Part shown: piece after piece, positions 42,524 to 50,606 of the stretch
Layout of the letters: the number at the start of each line of letters is the position of its first letter
Position numbering within the stretch: the first letter of the stretch is position 1
Virus record (IMG/VR): IMGVR_UViG_3300037485_001282
Location: 79,702 to 143,701 of that record
Reading direction: 5' to 3' (one strand)
Source: a virus
Length of the DNA: 64,000 bases
The notes under the pieces: model-generated
Told to the model about the DNA's origin: nothing
Databases searched by the model: none
The model's input: the letters and a program-made list of their open reading frames with translations, nothing else
Translations under genes and position numbers: made by a program

Positions 42524-43234
42524 ATGCCATTCCCATCTAATAATCTTTACAATAAAGATAACGACATGAATCTTCTTGATTTCAGGAAGATAATTAATGA
42601 CGTTTCTAGATCTTATTTGTTTATGTTGGAGATGCCGAACATCGATACCGATGCGAGAAAATTAACATCATTCGCTAGATCAACGACAATGCCTGGATAT
42701 AATATCGAAGAAACTTCTTTTAAATTTCAAACAGCTACAATAAAACTAGGCTATGGGGCTACTTTTAATGATTGGACCGTTGAATTTTTAAACGATCAAG
42801 TTTATTCTTTAAGAAGTAAATTTTTGGCTTGGATGTCGCAAATATATGATCCAGTTAGAGTTATGTCAATGTCAGCCAATTCCTATAAGTATGATGGTGT
42901 TAAAATTCATCAATTATCTAGAACTGGGAAAAAAGTTCAAACATGTCAATTTGTTGGGCTATTTCCTAAATCAATATCAGATATTAACTTAAAACACGAT
43001 GCGACTGAATTGCAGACATTTACGGTTAATTTCGCTTATGATTATTTTACTATTGATTCTGGAAACCCTCTGGAAGCGACAATAGACCTCGCTACAGGAA
43101 ATACGGACGGAAATGGTATAGGATTGAGTGGGATCGTGGGAAGAGCGCCAGCAGCGGGAACTCCGCAAAATAACGTAGCTGGAGTATTTGATGTATATGG
43201 TGGAATGAAGAAAGCAAAATCCGCATTAATATAA
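42524..43234 (+). CDS. Tail tube protein gp19 paralogue, second copy
   Basis: This 236-residue protein is clearly related to the preceding tube protein. Both share DFRKIINDVSRSYLFMLEMP versus SFRQTIRDVSRPYLFMVEMP, TTMPGYNIEETSFKFQTATI, FNDWTVEFLNDQVYSLRSKF, and FAYDYFTID. It differs in a longer N-terminus and C-terminal tail. It lies behind a strong terminator with only AAGGAAAA as ribosome site, so it should be made at a lower level. It might form a special ring (tube tip or initiator) rather than the tube body; that is inference. TnpB follows. Confidence 0.85.
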   Translation: MPFPSNNLYNKDNDMNLLDFRKIINDVSRSYLFMLEMPNIDTDARKLTSFARSTTMPGYNIEETSFKFQTATIKLGYGATFNDWTVEFLNDQVYSLRSKFLAWMSQIYDPVRVMSMSANSYKYDGVKIHQLSRTGKKVQTCQFVGLFPKSISDINLKHDATELQTFTVNFAYDYFTIDSGNPLEATIDLATGNTDGNGIGLSGIVGRAPAAGTPQNNVAGVFDVYGGMKKAKSALI

Positions 43235-43252
43235 AAAATATCTTTTATATTG
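43227..43252. repeat. AT-rich hairpin at the left side of the TnpB insertion
   Basis: AATATAAAA (43228-43236) and TTTTATATT (43243-43251) pair perfectly with a six-base loop. It overlaps the stop of the gp19 paralogue. It may be the left-end hairpin of the IS200/IS605-type element, though a weak terminator is also possible. Confidence 0.4.
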
Positions 43253-43279
43253 TCAATAAAATTTAGTTTATGATATAAT
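43250..43279 (+). promoter_or_regulatory. Sigma70-type promoter for tnpB
   Basis: TTGTCA (43250-43255), 18-base spacer, extended -10 TGATATAAT (TATAAT at 43274-43279), only six bases before the ATG at 43286. The message would be leaderless or nearly so. Confidence 0.6.
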
Positions 43280-43285
43280 ATTACC

Positions 43286-44416
43286 ATGAACCTGACCATT
43301 AAATGTAAACTATTAGCTAACCAAGAACAACATCAGCAATTGCGGGACGTAATGATAGCATTTAATAATGCTTGTAACTGGGTTAGTGAAGTTTGTTTTA
43401 ATAAAAAGATTTTTAATAAGTTCGGACTACATAAAGAAGTTTATTACGAAACAAGACAGCGTTTTAATCTTTCTAGTCAGATGGTTATTCGAGTAATAGG
43501 CAAAGTAGCGGATAGTTATAAAGATTTTAAAAAGCGAGAAACCCAGCACGAATTTAAAGATTTAGGGGCAATCGATTACGACGAAAGAAATTTCGGAGTC
43601 AAAAAAGATGGAATTTCTATTTCTATCTTAGGTGGAAGAACAATAATGGATTATCGTTCAAGAAAACCTCTCTCAGAATACAAAATTTGTAGCCAGTGCA
43701 AACTATCCTATGATAAGCCAAAGAACAAGTTTTATGTTTTGTTGTCGGTTGAAGAGATGGAACCAGTTCCAGATAAAGTTGAAAATTTTATTGGTGTTGA
43801 TATGGGAATTGTTAAGTTGGCAACTTGTTCTGATGGAGAAATTTTTACTGGTGAAGCAGTTGAGAATCATAGAGTTAAACTAACATTATTAAAGACGAAA
43901 TTGCAGAGTAAGGGAAGTAAGTCAGCGAAACGGCATTTAAAAAAGATTTCGAGAAAAGAAGGAAGGTTTAAGAGAGATGTAAATCATTGTATTAGCAAGA
44001 AGATAGTAAAGAAAGCAAAGGCACTTGGCGTCGGGGTAAAGATCGAAGATCTTTCTTTTGACAACAAAGAACCAGTTATGAAGTTTAACCAGAAACAGCG
44101 TGATAATAACGCTAAGATGGGTAAATGGGCTTTCGGTCAATTGACCAACTATCTTGGGTATAAGGGGAAAAGAGCAGGAGTTCCTGTTTTGTTTGTTAAT
44201 CCCGCTTATACTTCGCAAAAATGCAGCAAGTGTGGACATACTGAAGAAGATAACCGTCTGTCCCAATCTGAATTCTGTTGTATATCCTGTGGATACAAAG
44301 AAAACGCAGATATTAATGCTGCAATTAATATTTCTCGGGCTGCCGTCAACCAGCCTATTGTAGCCACTAGAAAAAGTGCGTTACAAGCCCCGCTATTAAT
44401 TGGTGTGGGTAGTTGA
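43286..44416 (+). CDS. tnpB: TnpB, RNA-guided nuclease of IS200/IS605 type
   Basis: This 376-residue protein is a full-length TnpB. The RuvC-like catalytic residues are present: Asp172 in IGVDMGIVKLA, Glu254 in VKIEDLSF and Asp342 in ENADINAAINI. A zinc ribbon lies between (Cys313, Cys316 and Cys332, Cys335). TnpB cuts DNA matching a guide encoded next to the right end of its element. All key residues are intact, so it is probably active. It sits alone among tail genes with its own promoter. The guide RNA is expected to come from the 3' end of the gene and run into 44418 onwards. Confidence 0.92.
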   Translation: MNLTIKCKLLANQEQHQQLRDVMIAFNNACNWVSEVCFNKKIFNKFGLHKEVYYETRQRFNLSSQMVIRVIGKVADSYKDFKKRETQHEFKDLGAIDYDERNFGVKKDGISISILGGRTIMDYRSRKPLSEYKICSQCKLSYDKPKNKFYVLLSVEEMEPVPDKVENFIGVDMGIVKLATCSDGEIFTGEAVENHRVKLTLLKTKLQSKGSKSAKRHLKKISRKEGRFKRDVNHCISKKIVKKAKALGVGVKIEDLSFDNKEPVMKFNQKQRDNNAKMGKWAFGQLTNYLGYKGKRAGVPVLFVNPAYTSQKCSKCGHTEEDNRLSQSEFCCISCGYKENADINAAINISRAAVNQPIVATRKSALQAPLLIGVGS

Positions 44417-44440
44417 CGATCGAGATGCCAAAAGATTAAA
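44330..44440 (+). ncRNA. Predicted omega/reRNA region of TnpB (approximate limits)
   Basis: In IS200/IS605 elements the TnpB guide RNA is made from the 3' end of tnpB and the right end, with the guide in the flank. Here the right end finishes at TAGTTGAC (44410-44417), so the guide should begin about 44418 (GATCGAGATGCC). Limits are inferred, not seen. Confidence 0.4.
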
Positions 44441-44467
44441 GACAAAAACCAACAAGGAGACATTCAA

Positions 44468-45265
44468 ATGTCAGATCGACCAACTTTTTCAGCTAGTGAC
44501 TTAAAGAAACTATTAGCTACTAAATCTTCCCCAGAGAATGTAGTAAAACTATGCTACAGTCAAAGAGAAGTTTATATTAAGCCAATTAAGATTAAGGATA
44601 AGAAAGAAATCTTAAAGTCCATTGAAACTAAGAATGAAGTAGTTATCAATAAAGCCTTTGATGATATTTTGGAAAAATTCGTAGAAGCCGTAGATGGTCA
44701 AGAGTTTACTATTGGTGAACTTACGACTCAGGAACGTCAGCAACTTTTAGTTCATATTAAAGTCGCCGCTTCGGGAACTAACGCTAATATTATGCACGAA
44801 TGTCCAGCATGTGGCGACGTTAATCAGAATATTAAATATGATTTATCAAAAATGTACGTGAAGAACTACGTGAAGCCAGAAACTGGAGAAGAGATAATTA
44901 TTTCCACTCTCTCAGGAACCATTAAGGTTAAATTAGGTCCAGTTACAAGAAATAAAGAAATTGAGATTGAAAACTATATTAAGCGAAACAAGATAACGCA
45001 AACAACCGAAAAGAACTTCGTCATGATGGCTGCTGCTATTAAATCAATTTCTATTGTTCAGGATGATATAGAGAATGAAGTTAGCATGAGTATGGCGGAA
45101 TTAATTGATATTTTCGATAGTTTACCAGAGAATGAACTTGAGAAAATAATGAATTATTTCAAGTCTTCTGACTTCGGAGCAAAAATGCCGTTTGATTTTA
45201 AGTGTCAAAAATGTGGACACGAATCAGAACAAGAGGTCAACGTTATAGCTTTTTTTATCAATTGA
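44468..45265 (+). CDS. gp26/gp51-like baseplate or tail-assembly chaperone with zinc site
   Basis: This 265-residue protein resembles the T4 baseplate hub family of gp26/gp51: an N-terminal beta region (YIKPIKIKDKKEILKSIETK), a helical body, and two CxxC pairs (HECPACG near residue 113, FKCQKCGHES near 247) that could bind one zinc. It directly precedes an overlapping small gene and the tape measure gene, the position of tail-assembly chaperones in other phages. Near its end GCT TTT TTT ATC contains a T TTT TTT slippery site (45250-45256); a -1 shift would fuse it to the next frame. CAAGGAGAC precedes the ATG. Confidence 0.7.
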   Translation: MSDRPTFSASDLKKLLATKSSPENVVKLCYSQREVYIKPIKIKDKKEILKSIETKNEVVINKAFDDILEKFVEAVDGQEFTIGELTTQERQQLLVHIKVAASGTNANIMHECPACGDVNQNIKYDLSKMYVKNYVKPETGEEIIISTLSGTIKVKLGPVTRNKEIEIENYIKRNKITQTTEKNFVMMAAAIKSISIVQDDIENEVSMSMAELIDIFDSLPENELEKIMNYFKSSDFGAKMPFDFKCQKCGHESEQEVNVIAFFIN

Positions 45266-45294
45266 TGCTAATGAACTCCTGTTACCAGCAGGAG
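45250..45294 (+). promoter_or_regulatory. Candidate -1 ribosomal frameshift site
   Basis: T TTT TTT (45250-45256) is in the correct phase for a -1 shift from the 265-residue gene. Past the shift the frame continues TAT CAA TTG ATG into the 92-residue frame. An AGAGGT about 13 bases upstream could act as an internal Shine-Dalgarno stimulator. A hairpin CTCCTG/CAGGAG (45276-45294) lies 19 bases downstream, farther than usual. Confidence 0.55.
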
Positions 45295-45543
45295 CTTAAT
45301 TATGAAATAGAGTTACTCTGTTGGGGTGATAAGTTATTTACTTACTCCGAAGTAGAAAATCTAGATACTCATGAGTTTGAAGTGTTTAGGACTATCTTTA
45401 AGGAAAAAGCAGAGTCAGAAGCTAAAGCCAAGCAAGAGTTCATTAAAAATACTTTTGAATTTGCTAGAAAATGCGTAGAAGTCATTTGTAAAACTATTTC
45501 AGGTGCGTTCGGAACAAAAACGACTTCTAATAAAGTTAATTGA
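45265..45543 (+). CDS. Small tail-assembly protein, likely made as a -1 frameshift fusion
   Basis: This frame gives 92 residues from the ATG at 45265, overlapping the preceding stop as TGATG. It is open well upstream of that point (to 45202) in the -1 frame. The ATG has no ribosome site. The protein (YEIELLCWGDKLFTYSEVEN, then helical with KAESEAKAKQEF) lies just before the tape measure gene, like the T part of GT-type tail chaperones. It may be made as a fusion via the slippery site at 45250 or by coupled re-initiation. Confidence 0.6.
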   Translation: MLMNSCYQQELNYEIELLCWGDKLFTYSEVENLDTHEFEVFRTIFKEKAESEAKAKQEFIKNTFEFARKCVEVICKTISGAFGTKTTSNKVN

Positions 45544-45554
45544 TTTTTAATTTT

Positions 45555-45562
45555 TATAAATA
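45555..45562 (+). promoter_or_regulatory. T4-type late promoter
   Basis: Exact TATAAATA only nine bases before the tape measure ATG at 45572; the leader would be about three bases long. Confidence 0.75.
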
Positions 45563-45571
45563 AAGATAATT

Positions 45572-48500
45572 ATGGCTTCAAATTTCACCACAGATCAACT
45601 TAAAAAGATGCTTCAAGAGAACCAAGCGAAATTGGATTCTCTTGACTCATCTGATATAGTTGCTTCTAAGGAACTAAAAAAGTCTATTGATAAGATCTCT
45701 AAGTTACTTTTAAGGACCGAGAAAGGTATCTTAAAGGAACTTAAAGAATCTAATAAAAAGAATCAAAAGAAAAAAGATGACTCAGTAGATATTAAACGTT
45801 TAGCCGAAGAAAATAAAAAGGATCTTAAGAATAGGTTTTCTGAGTTTTATCAGAGAAATCAATTAAATAGAAAAGCTATCAACGATTCATATATTAGAAA
45901 AATCGACGATATAAATCATAGATATAAAAAGGATCTTAGAAAAGCGTTTTCTACTTTAAATGAAAATTTGCACGCAGATATTTTAGTAAATCAGAAAGTT
46001 ATTGAAAAATATCTTAATAGATTTGCTGACTATATGACCGAAAAAATAACGAAAGTATTTAATGTTGCTTTTAGTTATTTAAAAAACGCTACATTAAACG
46101 CTTTTAGTAAAATTAAAGGATTAGTCACATCATTAGGAGATAAGTTAGGTTCTGTTATTAAAGGTACTTGGGAGAAACTTAAAGGAGCTATATTTCATCC
46201 AATTGATTCAGTTAAGACTATAATTAGTAACTCTTTAAGTTATGTTTGGCAAGGTATAAAGAAAATAGGATCATTAATAAAAGATGCTTTCGTGTTTGTG
46301 ATAAAGAAAATTTGGGAAGGACTTAAATGGGTAGCTGGGGTTATTTGGGGAGTTATTAAAATTGGATTTAAATTAATGTGGACTATATTATCTGGTATTG
46401 GAAAATTCGTATTCTCCATGTTTAAGTGGATAAGCACATTTTTACTAAAGGTTATATGGGGAACTTTGGTTAAGATAACATCCTTTTTATTGTCTGCTAT
46501 TTGGGAAGGAATTAAAACAGTAGGTTCTTTTTTAATGTCTGTTATGTGGGCGACTATAAAAGGAATCGCTAAAACCGTTTTCCAAATAGCTTTTACAATA
46601 GTTAAAACAATTGCCAATATGGTAGTGACGTTAATTACATCGGCATTAGCTCCTTGGTTGGGGCTAATAGCTCTTGTAGGTGCTGGTGTTTACCTTTTAG
46701 GTTACTGGATGGGTTGGTGGGGTAGCAAGGGAAACAGTGAAACATCGAAAGCAGGAATTAATGTTGGTGGAAAAGAAATAAAACAAGGTGGAATATTTGA
46801 AACTATTGGAAATTGGGTTAAGAAAGCACTGGGGATAGGTGAGTCTTTTGCTGTTTGGTTATGTGATCAAATAGTATGGGCTTGGGATAAACTGTGGGTG
46901 GTTATTAAGAAGACGTGGGGGATTACCACTGACTTTGGTGGTTGGATTCTTGATCAGCTTAAGATTTTTTGGAACTGGGCAACATCAAAAGAAAAAAGAG
47001 ACGATTATAGACTTTTTGAAAAAAATATTGAGTTTTATGAAAAACAATTAGAAAACTTAATGATGCTAGATCCAGACAAGATAAAGGAATATACAGAAAA
47101 CCTAAAAGCTGATAAAGTTTCATTAGAAAAACTATCAGACACAATGCCTTTATTATCTAAGCTCATTATAAAAATAGAAGATATGTGGACGAAGTATATT
47201 AAACCAATAATCAATGATGTAATTAAAAAGATAGAATCGGCGTGGGAGTGGATAAGTAGTTTAGTAAAAGGAAAAGGTAGTTGGTCTTCGCCCGATGAAA
47301 ATAGTATATTGGGGTCTATATATAAATCATTATTTGGAACAAATTCAATTAACTGGGCGTCTCCGTCATATGATAGTTTATTGGGTCAAATTTATAACAT
47401 AATATTTGGTAAAAACACTATTGATTTTAAATCAAGTCTGGGATTAGTTGGGTTTATATATAGCACAATATATGATATTAATTTCTTTATTATAGATTCG
47501 ATAGAAAAATACATACTTCCTGTTTTTAATTCGATAATGGATTTTCTTTCTAATATCATAGAAATCATTAGTCCAGATTATGCTGAAAAAGTTAGTCAAA
47601 TTTCTGGTTCGGTTAAATTAAATATATCTAATAGAGTTTCTGAAGCTAAAGGATTTCAATTAACAAACACCAAAGAAAAAATATCCGAGTTATCCGAATC
47701 CATAAAATCGCCAAGTAACGGTGAGTCAAAAGAACATTTTGAAAAAAGAAAAGAAGAAACAGAAAAACTAATAAAGGCATTGGAATCTAAAGTTGGCGGA
47801 AGGGAAAAATCAGATAACGAAAAGAAGCGAGCGGAGAAATCATTTGCTATTGCGTTAAGAAACACCACAAAAGTACTATCTGGATTACAAGTTTCGGTAA
47901 GTTCTTTATTAGGATCTACGTTAGACGAAAATCAAATTAAGGCGTTATCGAATAGACCAAGAAATTTTTGGAAAAGTAGGGGATTTGATACTGATTTTGT
48001 AAATACTCCATTAGATGCTTATTCAGAGTTGAGAGATTTATATTTAGCTAAGGATAAAAGTTACTATGGTAAAAACCTAAAAAACCTTCAAGCGGATTTT
48101 AATAAAAACAATCCAGATTGGAAAAAGTATATAGACAAAGATTTAATTGGAAAATTAAATACTATGCGGTCTAGTATAGACGAAAACAGATTACAAATTC
48201 AAGAATCACTAGATAATATGTATGAACAGAAGGCATCTAGTTTGGCTACTGGGTGGAGTTTTGGAAAAAAAGAATTAAATTGGTATAAAAAAGACGCCGA
48301 AAAATATATGGATGAAAATTTATATAAAATATTTACTGGTGACGCATTTAATTCTTATTTAAATCCGATGTCAAGATTTTTTACTAAGATACGAGAAATC
48401 GATCCTCAGTACGGATTAGCTAGAGGCGGTATAGTTAAACCACAACCACATGGAGTTAACATTATAGCTGCTGAGGCAGGTTCTCCAGAGGTAATATTGC

Positions 48501-48748
48501 CGCTTAATCGCCAGGGTCTATCTTTTATTGACGAGATTTCAAAGCGACTTGATTATACTTCAGAGCATAAAGAAGATATGGTAAAAGATATAGTAAATCA
48601 AATAACTAAAGTTATTAAAGATAACGTTAAAGCCGATAAAAAAGAAACTTATGCTACTTCTTCTAAGCAACCTATTTTCCTTGAAGATAATTCCGATGGT
48701 TCCCAATTAACTAAATTATTAGCTATGGGTATGTTAAATGGAAGGTAA
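45572..48748 (+). CDS. Tape measure protein (gp29-like role)
   Basis: This 1058-residue protein is the longest in the window. It has a charged helical N-terminus (to about 150). A hydrophobic, tryptophan-rich middle (about 205-400) has repeated units like GVIWGVIKIGFKLMW and VMWATIKGIAKTVF and probable membrane helices. Then comes a helical region, and a C-terminal segment RGGIVKPQPHGVNIIAAEAG then SPEVILPLNRQ, the GxPEAVLPL signature of tape measure proteins. T4 gp29 is 590 residues, so the tail may be longer if length scales. It follows the chaperone pair and precedes baseplate genes. A late promoter lies just upstream. Confidence 0.82.
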   Translation: MASNFTTDQLKKMLQENQAKLDSLDSSDIVASKELKKSIDKISKLLLRTEKGILKELKESNKKNQKKKDDSVDIKRLAEENKKDLKNRFSEFYQRNQLNRKAINDSYIRKIDDINHRYKKDLRKAFSTLNENLHADILVNQKVIEKYLNRFADYMTEKITKVFNVAFSYLKNATLNAFSKIKGLVTSLGDKLGSVIKGTWEKLKGAIFHPIDSVKTIISNSLSYVWQGIKKIGSLIKDAFVFVIKKIWEGLKWVAGVIWGVIKIGFKLMWTILSGIGKFVFSMFKWISTFLLKVIWGTLVKITSFLLSAIWEGIKTVGSFLMSVMWATIKGIAKTVFQIAFTIVKTIANMVVTLITSALAPWLGLIALVGAGVYLLGYWMGWWGSKGNSETSKAGINVGGKEIKQGGIFETIGNWVKKALGIGESFAVWLCDQIVWAWDKLWVVIKKTWGITTDFGGWILDQLKIFWNWATSKEKRDDYRLFEKNIEFYEKQLENLMMLDPDKIKEYTENLKADKVSLEKLSDTMPLLSKLIIKIEDMWTKYIKPIINDVIKKIESAWEWISSLVKGKGSWSSPDENSILGSIYKSLFGTNSINWASPSYDSLLGQIYNIIFGKNTIDFKSSLGLVGFIYSTIYDINFFIIDSIEKYILPVFNSIMDFLSNIIEIISPDYAEKVSQISGSVKLNISNRVSEAKGFQLTNTKEKISELSESIKSPSNGESKEHFEKRKEETEKLIKALESKVGGREKSDNEKKRAEKSFAIALRNTTKVLSGLQVSVSSLLGSTLDENQIKALSNRPRNFWKSRGFDTDFVNTPLDAYSELRDLYLAKDKSYYGKNLKNLQADFNKNNPDWKKYIDKDLIGKLNTMRSSIDENRLQIQESLDNMYEQKASSLATGWSFGKKELNWYKKDAEKYMDENLYKIFTGDAFNSYLNPMSRFFTKIREIDPQYGLARGGIVKPQPHGVNIIAAEAGSPEVILPLNRQGLSFIDEISKRLDYTSEHKEDMVKDIVNQITKVIKDNVKADKKETYATSSKQPIFLEDNSDGSQLTKLLAMGMLNGR

Positions 48749-48755
48749 TTAAAAT

Positions 48756-50171
48756 ATGAGCGACCCGAGTTTTGATAATAAATCGGGATATTCCCCGAAA
48801 TCAATTTTTTTCCCAACAACAGAATCATGTTGGGAGTTTGGAATTCAGCGACATCCTAGATCAATGATTCCCATATTAGATTCGTTGACTCCATATAAGT
48901 TTCTTAGAGGAGTTCAGTTTGATACTAAGGTATTTCAATTATCCGAACTATTATCTTTACTTAATATTTTCAATAAACCACCATCATCTGAAATAGTACT
49001 AAAAGTAACTACTGATCTTGAAGACGTAAAGAAAGCATTAATGGCGGTTGCGCCGTTTCCAAAAGCAACGAAGATAGGCAGTAAAACATCATTCTCCACA
49101 GATATAAAGACTATTTTTACTCAAGCTCAAGTTGATGCTATTTACACTATAGCAAAAACTACATATCAGAGCTTATATCAATATCAAATAAGCATATTAC
49201 CAAATTGGCAGGATTCGATGCCAGCTATAACTATATCACATGACTGGGGCGCTGGTGACGATATTTTAACTAACGTAATGAATTCGGTTAACACTATGTA
49301 CAAGAACATCAATGAAATAGGAAGGTCTATTGGTGGAGTTAGATCAAGTATTCCATATATAAAAGATAGATATAAATCAACTAAACTAACCGAGTTTACT
49401 ATACCAATATTGTTATTTACAAAAGATAATTTTGTTAGAGATATTTTTAACCCATTAATGGCTTTAATATATTTTTCATCTGCTAGAAGCAACGATGATT
49501 CTGTTAGTCAATTTCAATCAATTTTAGATCAGGCTGCTGTGTGGTTAGAGAAAAAAATATCAGAGGAAGTTGATGCTAGACTCAAGCAAGGAGCAGTTGA
49601 TGCTTTGGAGTGGATCAAGGGCGGCATTGATGCGGCAAACGCCATAGTTGGAACCAAATCTATGACTGTATTGCCGCCACCAACATGGTCGGTTTCTTCC
49701 GATGATAAAACCATCAATATGGCTAGAGCAGCTATAGTGTCAGTTAGTTATCAATTTAAGGGTCCATATATAAAGGCTGGATATAAGGGTTTATTTGGGC
49801 AACTTTTTGGCTCGCTTGGTCCGATGGGAGACATTGGCGCATCTTTGGATAGATTATTAAGAGACGAATATGTTAAAATATTTAAGTTTAAAGATAATGC
49901 TTTTCCAAGTATCTGTGAGATTAATATAACGCTTAAAGAAACTGCTTTTATAGATGGGGACGAATATTATAAAAAAGCACTTAATATGGATGTTGGGACT
50001 ATTTCTATTTCTTCCGCAGCAGAAACATCAACGAGTGTAATGATTGCGTCTGGAATAGCTCAGAATATTGGAGTTGTTCTTCCAGAAACAAGAGGAACTG
50101 GTGATTTACTCGGTGGGGGTAAATGGGTTCCTCCAGGGGAATCTTTAACAGGAATTCCTGGTTTTTTATGA
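48756..50171 (+). CDS. Baseplate tube-cap protein, gp48-like
   Basis: This 471-residue protein follows the tape measure and precedes gp53. The C-terminal AFPSICEINITLKETAFIDG recalls the tube-initiator fold end of T4 gp48 (PSTFTLEITMREIITL). The middle VSVSYQFKGPYIKAGYKGLF and PTWSVSSDDKTINMARAAIV fit a tube-like beta domain, with a long helical insertion (about 245-300). A cap or initiator of the tail tube is likely; gp54 or another hub protein cannot be excluded. The ribosome site is weak, so coupling to the tape measure gene is likely. Confidence 0.5.
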   Translation: MSDPSFDNKSGYSPKSIFFPTTESCWEFGIQRHPRSMIPILDSLTPYKFLRGVQFDTKVFQLSELLSLLNIFNKPPSSEIVLKVTTDLEDVKKALMAVAPFPKATKIGSKTSFSTDIKTIFTQAQVDAIYTIAKTTYQSLYQYQISILPNWQDSMPAITISHDWGAGDDILTNVMNSVNTMYKNINEIGRSIGGVRSSIPYIKDRYKSTKLTEFTIPILLFTKDNFVRDIFNPLMALIYFSSARSNDDSVSQFQSILDQAAVWLEKKISEEVDARLKQGAVDALEWIKGGIDAANAIVGTKSMTVLPPPTWSVSSDDKTINMARAAIVSVSYQFKGPYIKAGYKGLFGQLFGSLGPMGDIGASLDRLLRDEYVKIFKFKDNAFPSICEINITLKETAFIDGDEYYKKALNMDVGTISISSAAETSTSVMIASGIAQNIGVVLPETRGTGDLLGGGKWVPPGESLTGIPGFL

Positions 50172-50180
50172 AAGGCGTTT

Positions 50181-50606
50181 ATGAATAACTTTTTAAATTC
50201 AATGATGGGATCCAATAATTTTTCGTCTATATTTTCAAAATGGATATACGATAAGAACCAAATATCTGGTGTTACTCTTGATATTTGGAAACCACTAGTT
50301 CTAAAAATTTCACAAGAAGAAAAATATAATACTCAAATATTTACTGATTACAGAGTATTATCTACTGATTATAATCTCGAAACCATATCTAATAATTTAT
50401 ATAAAAAAGCTTCTTTATGGTGGACTATACTTTTAGCAAATCAAGAGGACGATCCTTTTGATTTTTTACAAAACGTCAGAGATAACGAGGAAGGTAAATA
50501 TATAAATTCTGAAATAAAAGTTTTCACCTCAACTGGTCTCACTAAACTATTAAATATTTCTTATAATCTGGATAATATTAATAACATACTTAAAGAAAGA
50601 CAATAA
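50181..50606 (+). CDS. 53: Baseplate wedge protein gp53
   Basis: This 141-residue protein fits T4 gp53 (196), which joins baseplate wedges. The match is in TDYRVLSTDYNLETISNNLY then KKASLWWTILLANQEDDPFD (T4: YRLRTYYIKGSPRPEELANA then NPQLYWVLLMCNDNYDP). It lacks T4's C-terminal half. AAGGCG precedes the ATG. Its stop overlaps the next ATG (TAATG). Confidence 0.75.
   Translation: MNNFLNSMMGSNNFSSIFSKWIYDKNQISGVTLDIWKPLVLKISQEEKYNTQIFTDYRVLSTDYNLETISNNLYKKASLWWTILLANQEDDPFDFLQNVRDNEEGKYINSEIKVFTSTGLTKLLNISYNLDNINNILKERQ

Larger units (their letters stand above)
43227..44417 (+). mobile_element. Lone IS200/IS605-type element (IS1341-like) carrying only tnpB
   Basis: The right end overlaps the tnpB stop and shows the usual layout: AAGCCCCGC, a loop, then GTGGGTAGTTGAC (44385-44417), with CCCGC/GTGGG able to pair. 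The left end is less sure; a hairpin at 43227-43252 is the best candidate. No tnpA transposase is present, so mobility would need one in trans or TnpB-driven homing. The exact left boundary is a guess. Confidence 0.6.

Noticed and set aside
43226-44420. Reading the tnpB region as a CRISPR-associated system
   Set aside because: No repeat-spacer array and no Cas genes; the length (376 residues) and end sequences fit TnpB of an IS200/IS605-type element.
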